Source: Xylophilus sp042867185
GTDB lineage: Bacteria; Pseudomonadota; Gammaproteobacteria; Burkholderiales; Burkholderiaceae_C
Direction of reading: 5' to 3'
DNA length: 64,000 nucleotides
NCBI GenBank assembly: GCA_042867185.1
Contig: JBHZQV010000011.1
Location: forward strand, 78,463-142,462
Made by a program: the position numbers and the translations under genes. Shown here one piece after another: positions 37,250 to 45,608 of this stretch (positions are counted from its first letter, which is position 1; each line of letters begins with the position of its first letter). Under the pieces are notes generated by a model, which had not been told where the DNA came from, did not search any database, and worked only from the letters and a program-made list of their open reading frames with translations.

Positions 37250-39505
37250 ATGCGCATGCCTCCAATCTCCCCGACTGCCACGGCAGCTTTTCCCTTTCCG
37301 CTCTCTGCGACGGTGTTCGCCGTGGCTGCACTGTCTGCATGCGCAGCCATTGCACAGAGCGATACGGTCTACGACGCCACGCAGATCGAGGCGCCGGCGA
37401 CCCGCCCGGCATCCGAGGGCCGGACGGCCTTGCCCACGGTGAACGTGCGGGACGACCTGCTCGGCACCACGACCGAGCACACCGGCTCCTACACGACGGG
37501 CGCGTCCACCATCGGCAAGTCCGCACAGGCGCTGAAGGAGACGCCCCAGTCGGTCACCGTCATCACCCGGCAGCTGCTGGACGACCAGAACATCCGCTCT
37601 CTGGACGATGCGCTGCGTGCGACGCCCGGCGTACTGGTGCAGAACAACAGCAGCTTCGAGCGCACCTATTTTTCGCGCGGGTTCGAGGTCGATACGGTGC
37701 AGTACGACGGGGTGCCCACCGTGCGCGGCAGCGGCTTCGCCATCAGTCCGGACCTGGCGGCCTACGACCGCGTCGAGGTGCTGCGCGGCCCGGCCGGCCT
37801 GTTCACCGGCGCCGGCCAGCCGGGGGGCACCGTCAATCTGGTGCGCAAACGCCCCCTCGCTTATCGCCAGTCGAGCGCGCAGGTTACGGCGGGTCGGTGG
37901 GACGCCTACCGGGGGGATGTCGACCTGAACCTGCCGTTCAACGACAGCGGGACCGTGCGCGGCCGCCTGGTGGCGGCCCACGAGGACCGCCAATTCTTCT
38001 ACGACCGCGCGAGCACGAAGCGCTCGCTGGTCTACGGCATCGTCGAAGCCGACCTGGGCCCGCGGACCACGCTGGGCCTGGGCTTCAACTACGAGAAGAA
38101 CGACATGGTGCCGATGTATGCGGCACTCCCCCGCTACACCAACGGTGCCGACATCGGACTGCCGCGCCACACGAACCTGAACGCCGCCTGGGCACGCACC
38201 GATGTCGAATCGACCACTGTCTTCGCCGACCTCCACCACCGCTTCGACAACGACTGGCGGCTCAAGGCCAGCGTGTCGCACATGCGCGAAGACAACGCGG
38301 ACAGGAGCGGCTCGAACTTCGGCGCGGTCAACCCGGCGACCGGCACCGGCCCCACGATTTCCGCGTTCGGCCAGTCGCTGCTCGGCGAGCAGACCGCACT
38401 GGATGCCAACCTGCAGGGCCGCTTCGCGGCCTTCGGACGCCAGCACGATGTGCTGGTCGGTGCCAACTACCAGAAGCGCGATTACGACCTCACCACCCAG
38501 TTGTTCACCGTGCCGAACAACGGGATCGACGTGTTCCGGTTCAACCCTGCGGCGTTCGCGACCTTCCCCACCGTGCCCGCGCGGGCGGCCACCAACACCC
38601 TCGCGCGCAGGGAGCAGACCGGCCTCTACGGCTCGCTGCGGTTCGCGCTGACCGAACCGCTCAAGCTGGTGGTCGGGGGACGTGTCAGCAGCGTCGAGCA
38701 ATCCACCCTCAACAAGATCACCGGCGCGTACTCGGTCCGCCCGTTCAAGGAAAACAGCGAATTCACGCCCTTCTCGGCACTGAGCTACGACCTCGGCTCG
38801 GCCTGGACGGCGTACGCCAGCTACGCCGAGATTTTTCGCTCGCAGGGCAATTTCTTCACCCCGACCGGGACACCGCTCGACCCGGCCACGGGCGAGAACT
38901 ACGAGCTGGGCCTCAAGGGCTCGCACCTGGGCGGAAAGCTCAATTCCTCCGTCGCCCTGTTCCGCACGAACGAGACCGGCCGCGCCCTCACCATCGTCCC
39001 ATCGCCCTGCGCCGGATCGCCGACCGGCGGCGCCTGCTCGGTCAACGACGGCAAGGTGCGCAGCCAGGGCCTAGACGCCGAGATCTCCGGCGCGCTGCTG
39101 CCGCGCTGGCAGCTCGCCGGCGGCTATACCTTCAACCAGACGCGCTACCTGCGCGATGTGGCGGCCAACCAGGACCAGCCCCTTTCGTCGTTCACCCCGC
39201 GCCATATGTTCAAGGTCTGGAGCAGCTACCAGCTGGCCGGCGACCTGTCGCCCTGGACCGTGGGTGGCGGCGTGACCGTGCACAGCATGGCGTTCAGGAC
39301 CAGCGGTACCGCACGCATCGAACAGGCCCGCTATGCCGTGTGGGCCGCACGGGTGACCTACCGAATCAACCGGAACCTGACGGCGGCGCTGAATGTGAAC
39401 AACGTTTTCGACAAGACGTATTACCAGACGCTGGGTACTACGGCGAGCGGGAATTGGTATGGGGAGCCGCGCAATGTGACGGCTACCTTGCAGGCGGTTT
39501 TTTAG
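37250..39505 (+). CDS. TonB-dependent siderophore receptor (ferrichrome/pyoverdine type)
   Basis: 751-residue outer-membrane receptor. An N-terminal hydrophobic signal (about 14-38) is followed by the plug with KETPQSVTVITRQLLDDQN at about 100-120, RGFEVDTVQYDGVP and VEVLRGPAGLFTGAGQPGGTVNLVRK, all typical of FpvA/FhuA-type siderophore receptors. The barrel ends ATLQAVF. The N-terminal extension (to about 70) is too short for a signalling domain, so it is not trans-regulating. Preceded by a Fur-box-like site. Only 41 bases separate its stop from the psu-like gene that starts the mobile region. Confidence 0.9.
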   Translation: MRMPPISPTATAAFPFPLSATVFAVAALSACAAIAQSDTVYDATQIEAPATRPASEGRTALPTVNVRDDLLGTTTEHTGSYTTGASTIGKSAQALKETPQSVTVITRQLLDDQNIRSLDDALRATPGVLVQNNSSFERTYFSRGFEVDTVQYDGVPTVRGSGFAISPDLAAYDRVEVLRGPAGLFTGAGQPGGTVNLVRKRPLAYRQSSAQVTAGRWDAYRGDVDLNLPFNDSGTVRGRLVAAHEDRQFFYDRASTKRSLVYGIVEADLGPRTTLGLGFNYEKNDMVPMYAALPRYTNGADIGLPRHTNLNAAWARTDVESTTVFADLHHRFDNDWRLKASVSHMREDNADRSGSNFGAVNPATGTGPTISAFGQSLLGEQTALDANLQGRFAAFGRQHDVLVGANYQKRDYDLTTQLFTVPNNGIDVFRFNPAAFATFPTVPARAATNTLARREQTGLYGSLRFALTEPLKLVVGGRVSSVEQSTLNKITGAYSVRPFKENSEFTPFSALSYDLGSAWTAYASYAEIFRSQGNFFTPTGTPLDPATGENYELGLKGSHLGGKLNSSVALFRTNETGRALTIVPSPCAGSPTGGACSVNDGKVRSQGLDAEISGALLPRWQLAGGYTFNQTRYLRDVAANQDQPLSSFTPRHMFKVWSSYQLAGDLSPWTVGGGVTVHSMAFRTSGTARIEQARYAVWAARVTYRINRNLTAALNVNNVFDKTYYQTLGTTASGNWYGEPRNVTATLQAVF

Positions 39506-39546
39506 GCGCTGGGCGGCCGGATGCCGCGACACGATGCAGAAGCTCG

Positions 39547-40227
39547 ATGCAGCCCGCTCGCTCGACCTACATGGACGGTGCCGGCAAAGCCTACCGCGCC
39601 CAGCTCGCCGCGCAGGACACGCTGCGCCAGAAGATCGACCGCCATGCAGCCGACGCCGAGCAGGCCGAAGCCCTATTCAAAGAGCTGTTCGCCAAGGCCG
39701 GCTATGTGCGCAACAAGGAAGTGAAGGCGGCGTTGTTCGACAAGAACGATGCACTCTCGATGGCCGACGAGCTGCGCACCGCGCTGCAGGACATGGAGAC
39801 CAGCAGCATCGAGGGCCGCTACGAAGCCAGCCAGGCGGCACAGGACTTCCACCGTGCCTTCCAGACCGCATTCGGGGCCTACGCCATGCGCGAGGCGTAT
39901 GCCGCGCTACAGACCCACGGCCAGGCGCTGGCCGATGCAATGGCGCTCATCTCGCATGTGGCAATGCCGCAGGGCGTGGACCAAGTCAGCCCCGATCCGC
40001 AGGAAAAACGCATTGGTCTGGTTTTCAACGCGCTGCGCGATCTGGCCCAGGCGACGCCAGCCTGGGACACCCGGCCGCAGATCGACGCGCACGGTGCGCT
40101 CGATATCGCGCCCTTCGCCCCGAACACGTTCGTCACGCCGGCCCAGCTGTACCAGGCGCGCAAGCTGGCAGGGGGCCGCGGCGCGCCAAATCAAGCCGAG
40201 TCAGCGGAGGCCGAGCGCGCCGCGTAG
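39547..40227 (+). CDS. P4 Psu-like polarity suppression protein
   Basis: 226 residues, predominantly helical with coiled-coil character. The central and C-terminal parts resemble phage P4 Psu (Rho-binding polarity suppression and capsid-decorating protein): an LR...GRYEASQAA...AALQTHGQALADAMA segment and a terminal FVTPAQLYQARKLAGG that parallels the FTPAQ...SRKSAQLASRQ end of Psu. This is by eye from memory, so medium confidence. The ATG at 39547 is the first start; one at 39571 is an alternative. It is followed by a perfect terminator. In P4 satellites psu borders the defence hotspot, and here it faces the integrase across 4 kb. Confidence 0.55.
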   Translation: MQPARSTYMDGAGKAYRAQLAAQDTLRQKIDRHAADAEQAEALFKELFAKAGYVRNKEVKAALFDKNDALSMADELRTALQDMETSSIEGRYEASQAAQDFHRAFQTAFGAYAMREAYAALQTHGQALADAMALISHVAMPQGVDQVSPDPQEKRIGLVFNALRDLAQATPAWDTRPQIDAHGALDIAPFAPNTFVTPAQLYQARKLAGGRGAPNQAESAEAERAA

Positions 40228-40270
40228 CGGGACCACCGCACCCGGCCATGTGCCGGTGCACTGAAAGGAA

Positions 40271-40295
40271 AAAGGGCGCCCACGCGGCGCCCTTT
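40271..40295. terminator. Terminator after the psu-like gene
   Basis: A perfect 10-bp stem AAAGGGCGCC (40271-40280) / GGCGCCCTTT (40286-40295) with loop CACGC lies 43 bases past the psu-like stop. Confidence 0.8.
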
Positions 40296-40768
40296 GTACG
40301 TTCCGGCGAGCGGGCGTGACGTCACGAAACCAGGGCGCCACGGTCGCCGAAGCCTCAAACGCGCGCAGCACAACTGGACAGATTCGCGCGTGACGTCACG
40401 CAAGCACCAGGACCACGCTGGAGAGCCCGCAAAAGTCGTCAAATTCCGACACGGCGGCAATCCCCACAAATAGCTCTCAATGCCGCGCCAGGCCTTGCCT
40501 GCAGGCCCCGTAGGGCCGCCCGGCAGCGCCGTTAAAAGCGATCCCTTTAGCGCGGAGGCGGGGCGGGGTCTCGACTGCGCGCCCAGCACGCAATCCGGTT
40601 TCGATCTGAAATCCGGGCCTGCATTGGCGCTTAGCCCATCATGCAAGCCAAACGGACCTCAATTTTCGTGAATCCGGTTTAAAGCCAGCCACGCACGCTT
40701 TAGGCGTAGCGTCAACTCGCGCAGGAACTCTGTCCACTACAGGGGCCACAAAACACTCAATCCACGGC
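40296..40768. other. 473-base non-coding stretch, two identical palindromes
   Basis: No credible gene is seen between the psu-like terminator and the kinase operon. The palindrome CGTGACGTCACG occurs twice, at 40315-40326 and 40389-40400, 74 bases apart (the second extends to 14 bases). ATCCGG half-sites recur at about 40589 and 40674. It could hold operator sites or the end of the satellite. I find no copy of the tRNA-Phe 3' end here. Confidence 0.5.
40315..40401. repeat. Twin CGTGACGTCACG palindromes
   Basis: Two copies of a 12-base perfect palindrome with a TGACGTCA core, centres 74 bases (about seven helix turns) apart, lie in the non-coding stretch after the psu-like gene. The spacing would put both on the same DNA face. 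Candidate paired regulator binding sites. Confidence 0.6.
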
Positions 40769-41896
40769 TCAAATTATTAACGGCCTCAAATTTAAGACCG
40801 GCGCGCATCGAGGATCTGGCGAACCTGAAAAAGCGCTGTAACTGACTCGCAAATCTTTAACTGGCAACACTGCGCCGTAAAAATCCGACGCATGGAAAAA
40901 CAGCCTTTTACCTGAATTCTCTTCTTTTATATAACCCGTTTGACTTCTAGCACCGTCATTATATAACCTTGGATAAACTGATATATTTCCAACGTAGCGC
41001 TTTTCAGCCGCGTAGCACCATTCTTCACACCTCTGAACTATTTGGTCAGCAGTTGGCCGAGCCTCAGGATCTATCTGCAAACAGTCAACAATTAGGTCCC
41101 ATATCGATTGCTCAAGCAGCTTAGTATTAACATGCTTGCCAAACCAACTAGGCCGCGTCAGTTCCACCTTTCCAGCCTGTTGCATCTGGGCCATTTTCAT
41201 AATGGCAGGTACACCCCCGCCAAATGGCGTTTTTCCTGAGAGAAGATGAAAGCCAATCGCACCCAAGGACCAAATATCAATAGGCTGCCCTGCACCCGAC
41301 CAGTCTGTCCAACACTCAGGAGCAAGGTATGGCACAGCCCCTAACAAGGTACTTGAGTTGGTAAGCGTACTTTCGTCTTTTTCAAAACGGTCCATTTCTG
41401 CCTGAATCTCATTTTCCGCAAGCTTAGCGATCCCGAAGTCCGTTAGCTTTATGGTACTAAGCGTGGGATCAGTAGATGCCATTATGTTACTTGGCTTTAA
41501 ATCGCGATGGCAGATCCCTACCTGATGAGCTGCCTGCAAACCTTTGGCAACGTTATGAATTATCCACGCAGCCAAAGATGGATCTAAGTAGAAATACTGC
41601 AAGGAAAGAGCCCTGCCCAAATCCTGCCCATCTACAAATTCCTCAATCAGGCACCTAGTTCCATTTTCATCAACGTAGTCAAGCGTGGCGGCAACATTAG
41701 CGTGATTGACTCTTGCGCCCATCTGTGCGCCTCGATTAAAGCGCTTGTCAACCACACCCTCCTTCGGCGTTTTTAGAGCGACCTCCCGATTGAGGGTCTC
41801 ATCAAAACAGAGGTATACCTCCTGCATGCCGCCAGATAAATGAAACTTTTTTATCAAATAGCGACCAGCCACCACATCACCGGGATTAAAAATCAA
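40769..41896 (-). CDS. Ser/Thr protein kinase with C-terminal cold-shock-like domain
   Basis: 375-residue kinase, third gene of the phosphatase-kinase-kinase operon. All catalytic motifs are present: Gly-rich loop SGGMQEVYL (21-29), Lys42 in VALK, HRDLKPSN (130-137), DFG (153-155) and APE (192-194). Residues about 318-373 (TGYIKEENSGKRLFFHASDF...) follow the cold-shock fold: a GxI strand, the RNP-like RLFFHASDF, and a final Gly-Pro-Val-like strand ending NLRPL. This would be a kinase fused to a nucleic-acid-binding domain. The TTG at 41896 is chosen: it overlaps the upstream kinase stop (TTGA) and has an AGAGG site. AT-richer than flanks. No transmembrane helix. Confidence 0.82.
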   Translation of the reverse strand: MIFNPGDVVAGRYLIKKFHLSGGMQEVYLCFDETLNREVALKTPKEGVVDKRFNRGAQMGARVNHANVAATLDYVDENGTRCLIEEFVDGQDLGRALSLQYFYLDPSLAAWIIHNVAKGLQAAHQVGICHRDLKPSNIMASTDPTLSTIKLTDFGIAKLAENEIQAEMDRFEKDESTLTNSSTLLGAVPYLAPECWTDWSGAGQPIDIWSLGAIGFHLLSGKTPFGGGVPAIMKMAQMQQAGKVELTRPSWFGKHVNTKLLEQSIWDLIVDCLQIDPEARPTADQIVQRCEEWCYAAEKRYVGNISVYPRLYNDGARSQTGYIKEENSGKRLFFHASDFYGAVLPVKDLRVSYSAFSGSPDPRCAPVLNLRPLII

Positions 41897-42960
41897 AGCA
41901 CCACCTCTGGATGGGAAGAGAAAAAAGTTACCCACTGCTGCCCAGAACCCAAACCCGGGGAACCAAAAGACAACAAACAAGCAGTATGAAGTATGTTACC
42001 AACGGCCACGCTTACGTTATTGACACGTACGTTGCCCTCGACTGCGGTTACGCTAAATTCAAGTCCATCATAACGGACGCTGACAGCACCCAGCCCTGCG
42101 ATCGTAAGTTTCACAAAAGGATTCGCGGCGGACAGCTCGAATACTGTCGCGTTCTTTTGAACGAACATTCCTTTATGCTTATCCCGCAATAGGTGCCGCG
42201 AAAGGGTTTTGCATACAGAGCCTGCTGAAGGTCGCAAATTAGGATTGGGTTCCAAACAAGCATCAAGAATGTTCGCAACCTCAGGGTGCAGAGGAGATGA
42301 AAAAGCATTGGAAATTGAGCGAGCACGTTCTGAACTTTGCGGAGGACGTTCGAGTAGTGCACTTGGCAGCGTTTGAGTTGCAAGAGTCCATGCACAAATC
42401 CCAAGCGCATAAATGTCCATCTCTTTAGTAATTTGAGCGCCGGAAACATAAAGCTCTGGGGCCGCGTAAATTAAGGTGCCTTTGTTCTGCTTAGTTTCGT
42501 GATTCTCAGATGGTGAAGAAATCCCAAAATCAAATATTTTTAGAACCCCCGCAGACGACTCTCTAAAATTATCAAGCTTTAAGTCTCGATGCACAATCCC
42601 CACCGCATGAATACTTTCAAGCGCCGACGCAATTTGGCAAAGTATTCTTAGATAATAAAGAGGAGAGGTTTGAGCTTCTTTCCAAAACTCCTCGAAACCG
42701 CGCCCACGAAGCCGCTCAATAATTACCCCTTCAACTCCGCCTTCATTCTCTATCACGTCATATATCTCTACAACATGTCTAGACCGGGCAGCGCAAAGCC
42801 CCTTTATCTCATTTAAAATCTGCTCATTGTGCTCTGATTTGTGCATTGATTTCAATAACACAACTCTACGCAGAAACGTATCTTCCAGCGGAGTTACTGA
42901 ACCAAACCCTCCGGCTTGCGCTTTTTGAGAGATTCGCTTATATCTAGCTGGAATTTTCAT
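41893..42960 (-). CDS. Ser/Thr protein kinase with C-terminal beta-rich (FHA-like) domain
   Basis: 355-residue kinase, middle gene of the operon. Motifs: Gly loop AGGFGSV (16-22), Lys37 in VVLLK, HRDLKLDN (124-131), DFG (144-146), APE (167-169). Residues about 265-355 (TVFELSAANPFVKL...VRVNNVSVAVGNIL...WVTFFSSHPEVV) form a string of beta strands with a VNN..V..G pattern like an FHA domain, but the usual GR...S..H residues are missing, so it would be degenerate. No membrane anchor. It starts 5 bases after the phosphatase stop and overlaps the next kinase by TTGA. Substrate unknown; the partner phosphatase is presumably its antagonist. Confidence 0.82.
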   Translation of the reverse strand: MKIPARYKRISQKAQAGGFGSVTPLEDTFLRRVVLLKSMHKSEHNEQILNEIKGLCAARSRHVVEIYDVIENEGGVEGVIIERLRGRGFEEFWKEAQTSPLYYLRILCQIASALESIHAVGIVHRDLKLDNFRESSAGVLKIFDFGISSPSENHETKQNKGTLIYAAPELYVSGAQITKEMDIYALGICAWTLATQTLPSALLERPPQSSERARSISNAFSSPLHPEVANILDACLEPNPNLRPSAGSVCKTLSRHLLRDKHKGMFVQKNATVFELSAANPFVKLTIAGLGAVSVRYDGLEFSVTAVEGNVRVNNVSVAVGNILHTACLLSFGSPGLGSGQQWVTFFSSHPEVVL

Positions 42961-42965
42961 GGTGC

Positions 42966-44066
42966 TTAGCTATTATTGTTATCGATGGATACTTGTATAG
43001 TAGGACGCATATCGTCATCTTCGGTTAGCGGCATTTGATGAGCGACTTCCGCGCTTCGCGGAACTTTTTTCTTACCAACTCCTGTCTTGCTAGTTTTATC
43101 CTGCCTTCTACTTCCAGCACCCTGCAAATTGGGCATGAAAAACTTATACATAGCCTGACCGATCCACAATTTGATCTCAACGGCGCCAGCGTTAACATTT
43201 TTTGCAGTGAGGCTTGAGCCAAAAATATCGACGTTTTCGATTGCAATTACCGAAACGTTATCTACCCCACCCGTCCAAATTGCAAGTGCAACCGATCGCC
43301 GCACCACCTCTGATGAACTCGCCGCATTAGAAACCACTTTGTTGAAATCGCCGGAATTTTTCCACAGACCGTCAGAACCTAACAAGATTCCGCCTGGAAA
43401 TGATTTCCTACCAAATGTCTTAATCCGCAATTCCTCTGGCAATCGACCCGCCTCACCAATAGCCTGAGAAAGTCGCCCTCGTAAGCCTTTGGCATTAATT
43501 AGCGCATCGTGGTTACCCGGCAACGATCTGAACTCGTTTTCCATAGTATCGTCAACGCTGATCTGCTCGACATCGCGCCCTGGATTCCAAGCATATATTC
43601 GACTATCACCTATATTAGCAGCAGCAAGTTGACCATTGGGAGAGACAAGAACTACGCTTAACGTAGTTGTGCCTGATCCATCCAACTTGGTTCGAACATT
43701 GCGATCAGCGGCCTTTAGAAGCCTTGGCAATATAGTTTCAAGAGATGTTCTTGCTTTTTGGCGGCAAAGTTCAGTGATTACTGAAGCGATTGTCAAACTG
43801 GCAGCTACATCGCCATCTTTCGAGCCGCCAACGCCATCGCATACAATTGCCAGTTTGTAACGATCGCCATTCAAACTCATTACTTCCGCTACAGCCAAAC
43901 GATCTTCATTACGACCTCGCCTTAAACCCAAATGGGATTGAAATGCAAAACCTAAATCTACATCACCGCCTTGGATGAATTGATCCCACTTGTAGCTGTT
44001 GATTTCATCTAATAGGCTAGCGAGTAGAAGATCCTCTGTGGAGGACTGTGGAAGATCTGAGTTCAT
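42966..44066 (-). CDS. PP2C-family Ser/Thr phosphatase
   Basis: 366-residue PPM/PP2C phosphatase, first gene of the operon. Metal-binding motifs are intact: RRGRNEDR (49-56), CDGVGGSKDGD (76-86), GTTTLS, NIGDSRIY, LLGSDGLW and GGVDNVSV. The C-terminal about 90 residues are Lys/Arg-rich and probably disordered. No membrane segment. The start could be the ATG at 44066 or a TTG at 44075, which has a better-placed AGGTG site. It and the two following kinases are separated by -4 to +5 bases, so a phospho-switch module is likely. Confidence 0.87.
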   Translation of the reverse strand: MNSDLPQSSTEDLLLASLLDEINSYKWDQFIQGGDVDLGFAFQSHLGLRRGRNEDRLAVAEVMSLNGDRYKLAIVCDGVGGSKDGDVAASLTIASVITELCRQKARTSLETILPRLLKAADRNVRTKLDGSGTTTLSVVLVSPNGQLAAANIGDSRIYAWNPGRDVEQISVDDTMENEFRSLPGNHDALINAKGLRGRLSQAIGEAGRLPEELRIKTFGRKSFPGGILLGSDGLWKNSGDFNKVVSNAASSSEVVRRSVALAIWTGGVDNVSVIAIENVDIFGSSLTAKNVNAGAVEIKLWIGQAMYKFFMPNLQGAGSRRQDKTSKTGVGKKKVPRSAEVAHQMPLTEDDDMRPTIQVSIDNNNS

Positions 44067-44173
44067 TGCGGACAAATGCTACACCTACAACATGAGTAAA
44101 ACATCGCTACAAACTCGTAGCGACAGCGTCTTTTTCCAAAAACCCACCTTTTGCCTACAACATCGCAACCGTT

Positions 44174-45424
44174 TTAGGTTGACAGACCGCGAATTTCGTC
44201 AAGGTAATTTGCCCAGGATTGCATCATGTGCACCCGAGAAGCCAAAAATTCAGTTCTGTTGTAGGCCCGTCCCAACGAGTCCTTAACTGAATGCGCTAGT
44301 TGCGCCTCGATGAGGCTCTCTCCGATGCCCAAGCGCTCGACCAACATAGTTCGCGCTGTAGCGCGAAATCCGTGTCCGGTAACCTCTTCGGCAGCAAAGC
44401 CCATAGCTCGCAGCGCTGCATTCACGGTCGCATCACTCATTGGGCGATCATGATCGCGCTCACCTCGGAAGATGAAACGACTCATGTGTGTCACTGGATG
44501 CAGGTCCCGTAGGATCTGTAAGGCTTGGACTGCGAGCGGCACTACGTGCGGCTTACCGTTCACCTTTCCGGCCTTCACGCGCTTCATGCGGGCGGCTGGC
44601 ACTGTCCATACTGCCTTGTCGAAATCAATTTCGTCCCAAGAGGCCATACGCAATTCGCCGGGACGCAGCAGCACCAACGGCATGATGTGCAAGGCAGCAC
44701 GAACGACCGCAGAGCCCCTGTACGCTTGCATTGCACGCAGCAGCTCACCCAAGCGGGCAGGATCTGTGATGGCGGGGAAATGCGCAGGCATAGCCCGCTT
44801 GAGCGCACCCTTTAAATCACGCGCCGGGTTGCTTTCTGTCTTACCTGTAGCGACAGCATATCTAAAGACCTGGCTGCAATGCTCCAACGTGCGATGCGCG
44901 GTCTCGATAACGCCACGGGCTTCGACCCTGCGCAACACGGCCAGAAGCATCGGTGGGGTGATATCACCAACGCCTGCACGCCCGATGAAGGGAAAGACAT
45001 CAGCCTGCAATCGCCCGATGATCTTGTCCGCGTACTTTTCGGCCCACTCTTCCTTGCGAGTGGCAAACCACTCCCGTGCGATGGCCTCAAAGCTGTTTTC
45101 AGCGGGCAGGCCGCTTTCCTCGCGCTCGATGGCGGCTCGCTGGGCGGCCTGGAGACCCTTGTCGGCCTTGCGCTGGGAGCTGGGGTCTAGCCCCTGCTTT
45201 AAAAGCGCTCTGGCGGCGTCTGCAGCCTCACGGGCCGCTTTGATCCCCACTTCGGGATAAACACCCAGCGAGATGCGCTTTTCTTTGCTATCGATCCGGT
45301 ACTTAAGACGCCACCACTTGCCGCCAGCTGGGGACACTTCAATGTAGAGGCCACGGCCATCGGCGAGCTTGCGAGGTTTAGGGCCTGGCTCGGCTTTGCG
45401 GAGTGCTGTATCTGTCAGAGGCAT
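44174..45424 (-). CDS. P4-type tyrosine site-specific integrase
   Basis: 416-residue integrase of the P4/prophage CP4-57 type. The N-terminal DUF4102 arm-binding domain (LTDTALRKAEPGPKPRKLADGRGLY, WWRLKYRIDSKEKRISLGVYPEV) is followed by the core and catalytic residues R (RPGELRMA), H..R (HGFRATARTML), H (AHSVKD) and Y (YNRTEFLA). It stands 185 bases from the 3' end of tRNA-Phe, the classical integration site. The ATG at 45424 lies inside a 12-base inverted repeat. Appears intact. Confidence 0.93.
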   Translation of the reverse strand: MPLTDTALRKAEPGPKPRKLADGRGLYIEVSPAGGKWWRLKYRIDSKEKRISLGVYPEVGIKAAREAADAARALLKQGLDPSSQRKADKGLQAAQRAAIEREESGLPAENSFEAIAREWFATRKEEWAEKYADKIIGRLQADVFPFIGRAGVGDITPPMLLAVLRRVEARGVIETAHRTLEHCSQVFRYAVATGKTESNPARDLKGALKRAMPAHFPAITDPARLGELLRAMQAYRGSAVVRAALHIMPLVLLRPGELRMASWDEIDFDKAVWTVPAARMKRVKAGKVNGKPHVVPLAVQALQILRDLHPVTHMSRFIFRGERDHDRPMSDATVNAALRAMGFAAEEVTGHGFRATARTMLVERLGIGESLIEAQLAHSVKDSLGRAYNRTEFLASRVHMMQSWANYLDEIRGLST

Positions 45425-45485
45425 TGGGGGCAACTTTTGCGGCGTCGAGATGCCACTTTAGCAGTTGCCCCCAATGTTGCCCCCC
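45423..45485. promoter_or_regulatory. Inverted repeats over the integrase start
   Basis: ATTGGGGGCAAC (45423-45434) and GTTGCCCCCAAT (45464-45475) are a perfect 12-bp inverted repeat, and a further GTTGCCCCCC follows at 45476-45485. The left arm covers the start codon. Candidate integrase autoregulation or arm-type site; no experiment is implied. Confidence 0.6.
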
Positions 45486-45530
45486 GATTGCGCTGGCTTC
45501 ACGCAAATCAGTGTGGACGACCCTGGAAGG

Positions 45531-45568
45531 AAAAAAGCACTAAGTCGTTGATTACTTAGGGCTTTTTT
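45531..45568. terminator. Terminator next to tRNA-Phe
   Basis: AAAAAAGC-A-CTAAGT (45531-45545) pairs with ACTTAG-G-GCTTTTTT (45554-45568) around an 8-base loop, one mismatch. U-run in both directions; it terminates tRNA-Phe transcription on the minus strand. Confidence 0.7.
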
Positions 45569-45608
45569 GCATTCCGCAGACATCTGTGGATGACTGCAGA
45601 ATAGGTGA

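Noticed and set aside
39505..40768. Left attachment site duplicating the tRNA-Phe 3' end
   Set aside because: No stretch resembling the tRNA 3' half was found by eye between the TonB receptor and the kinase operon. A precise alignment further left could overturn this.
40296..40768. Retron or other structured non-coding RNA in the gap
   Set aside because: No reverse transcriptase gene is nearby, and the only clear structure is the two palindromes.
40228..45608. CRISPR array or insertion sequence within the island
   Set aside because: No regularly spaced repeats and no transposase; the integrase is the only mobility gene.
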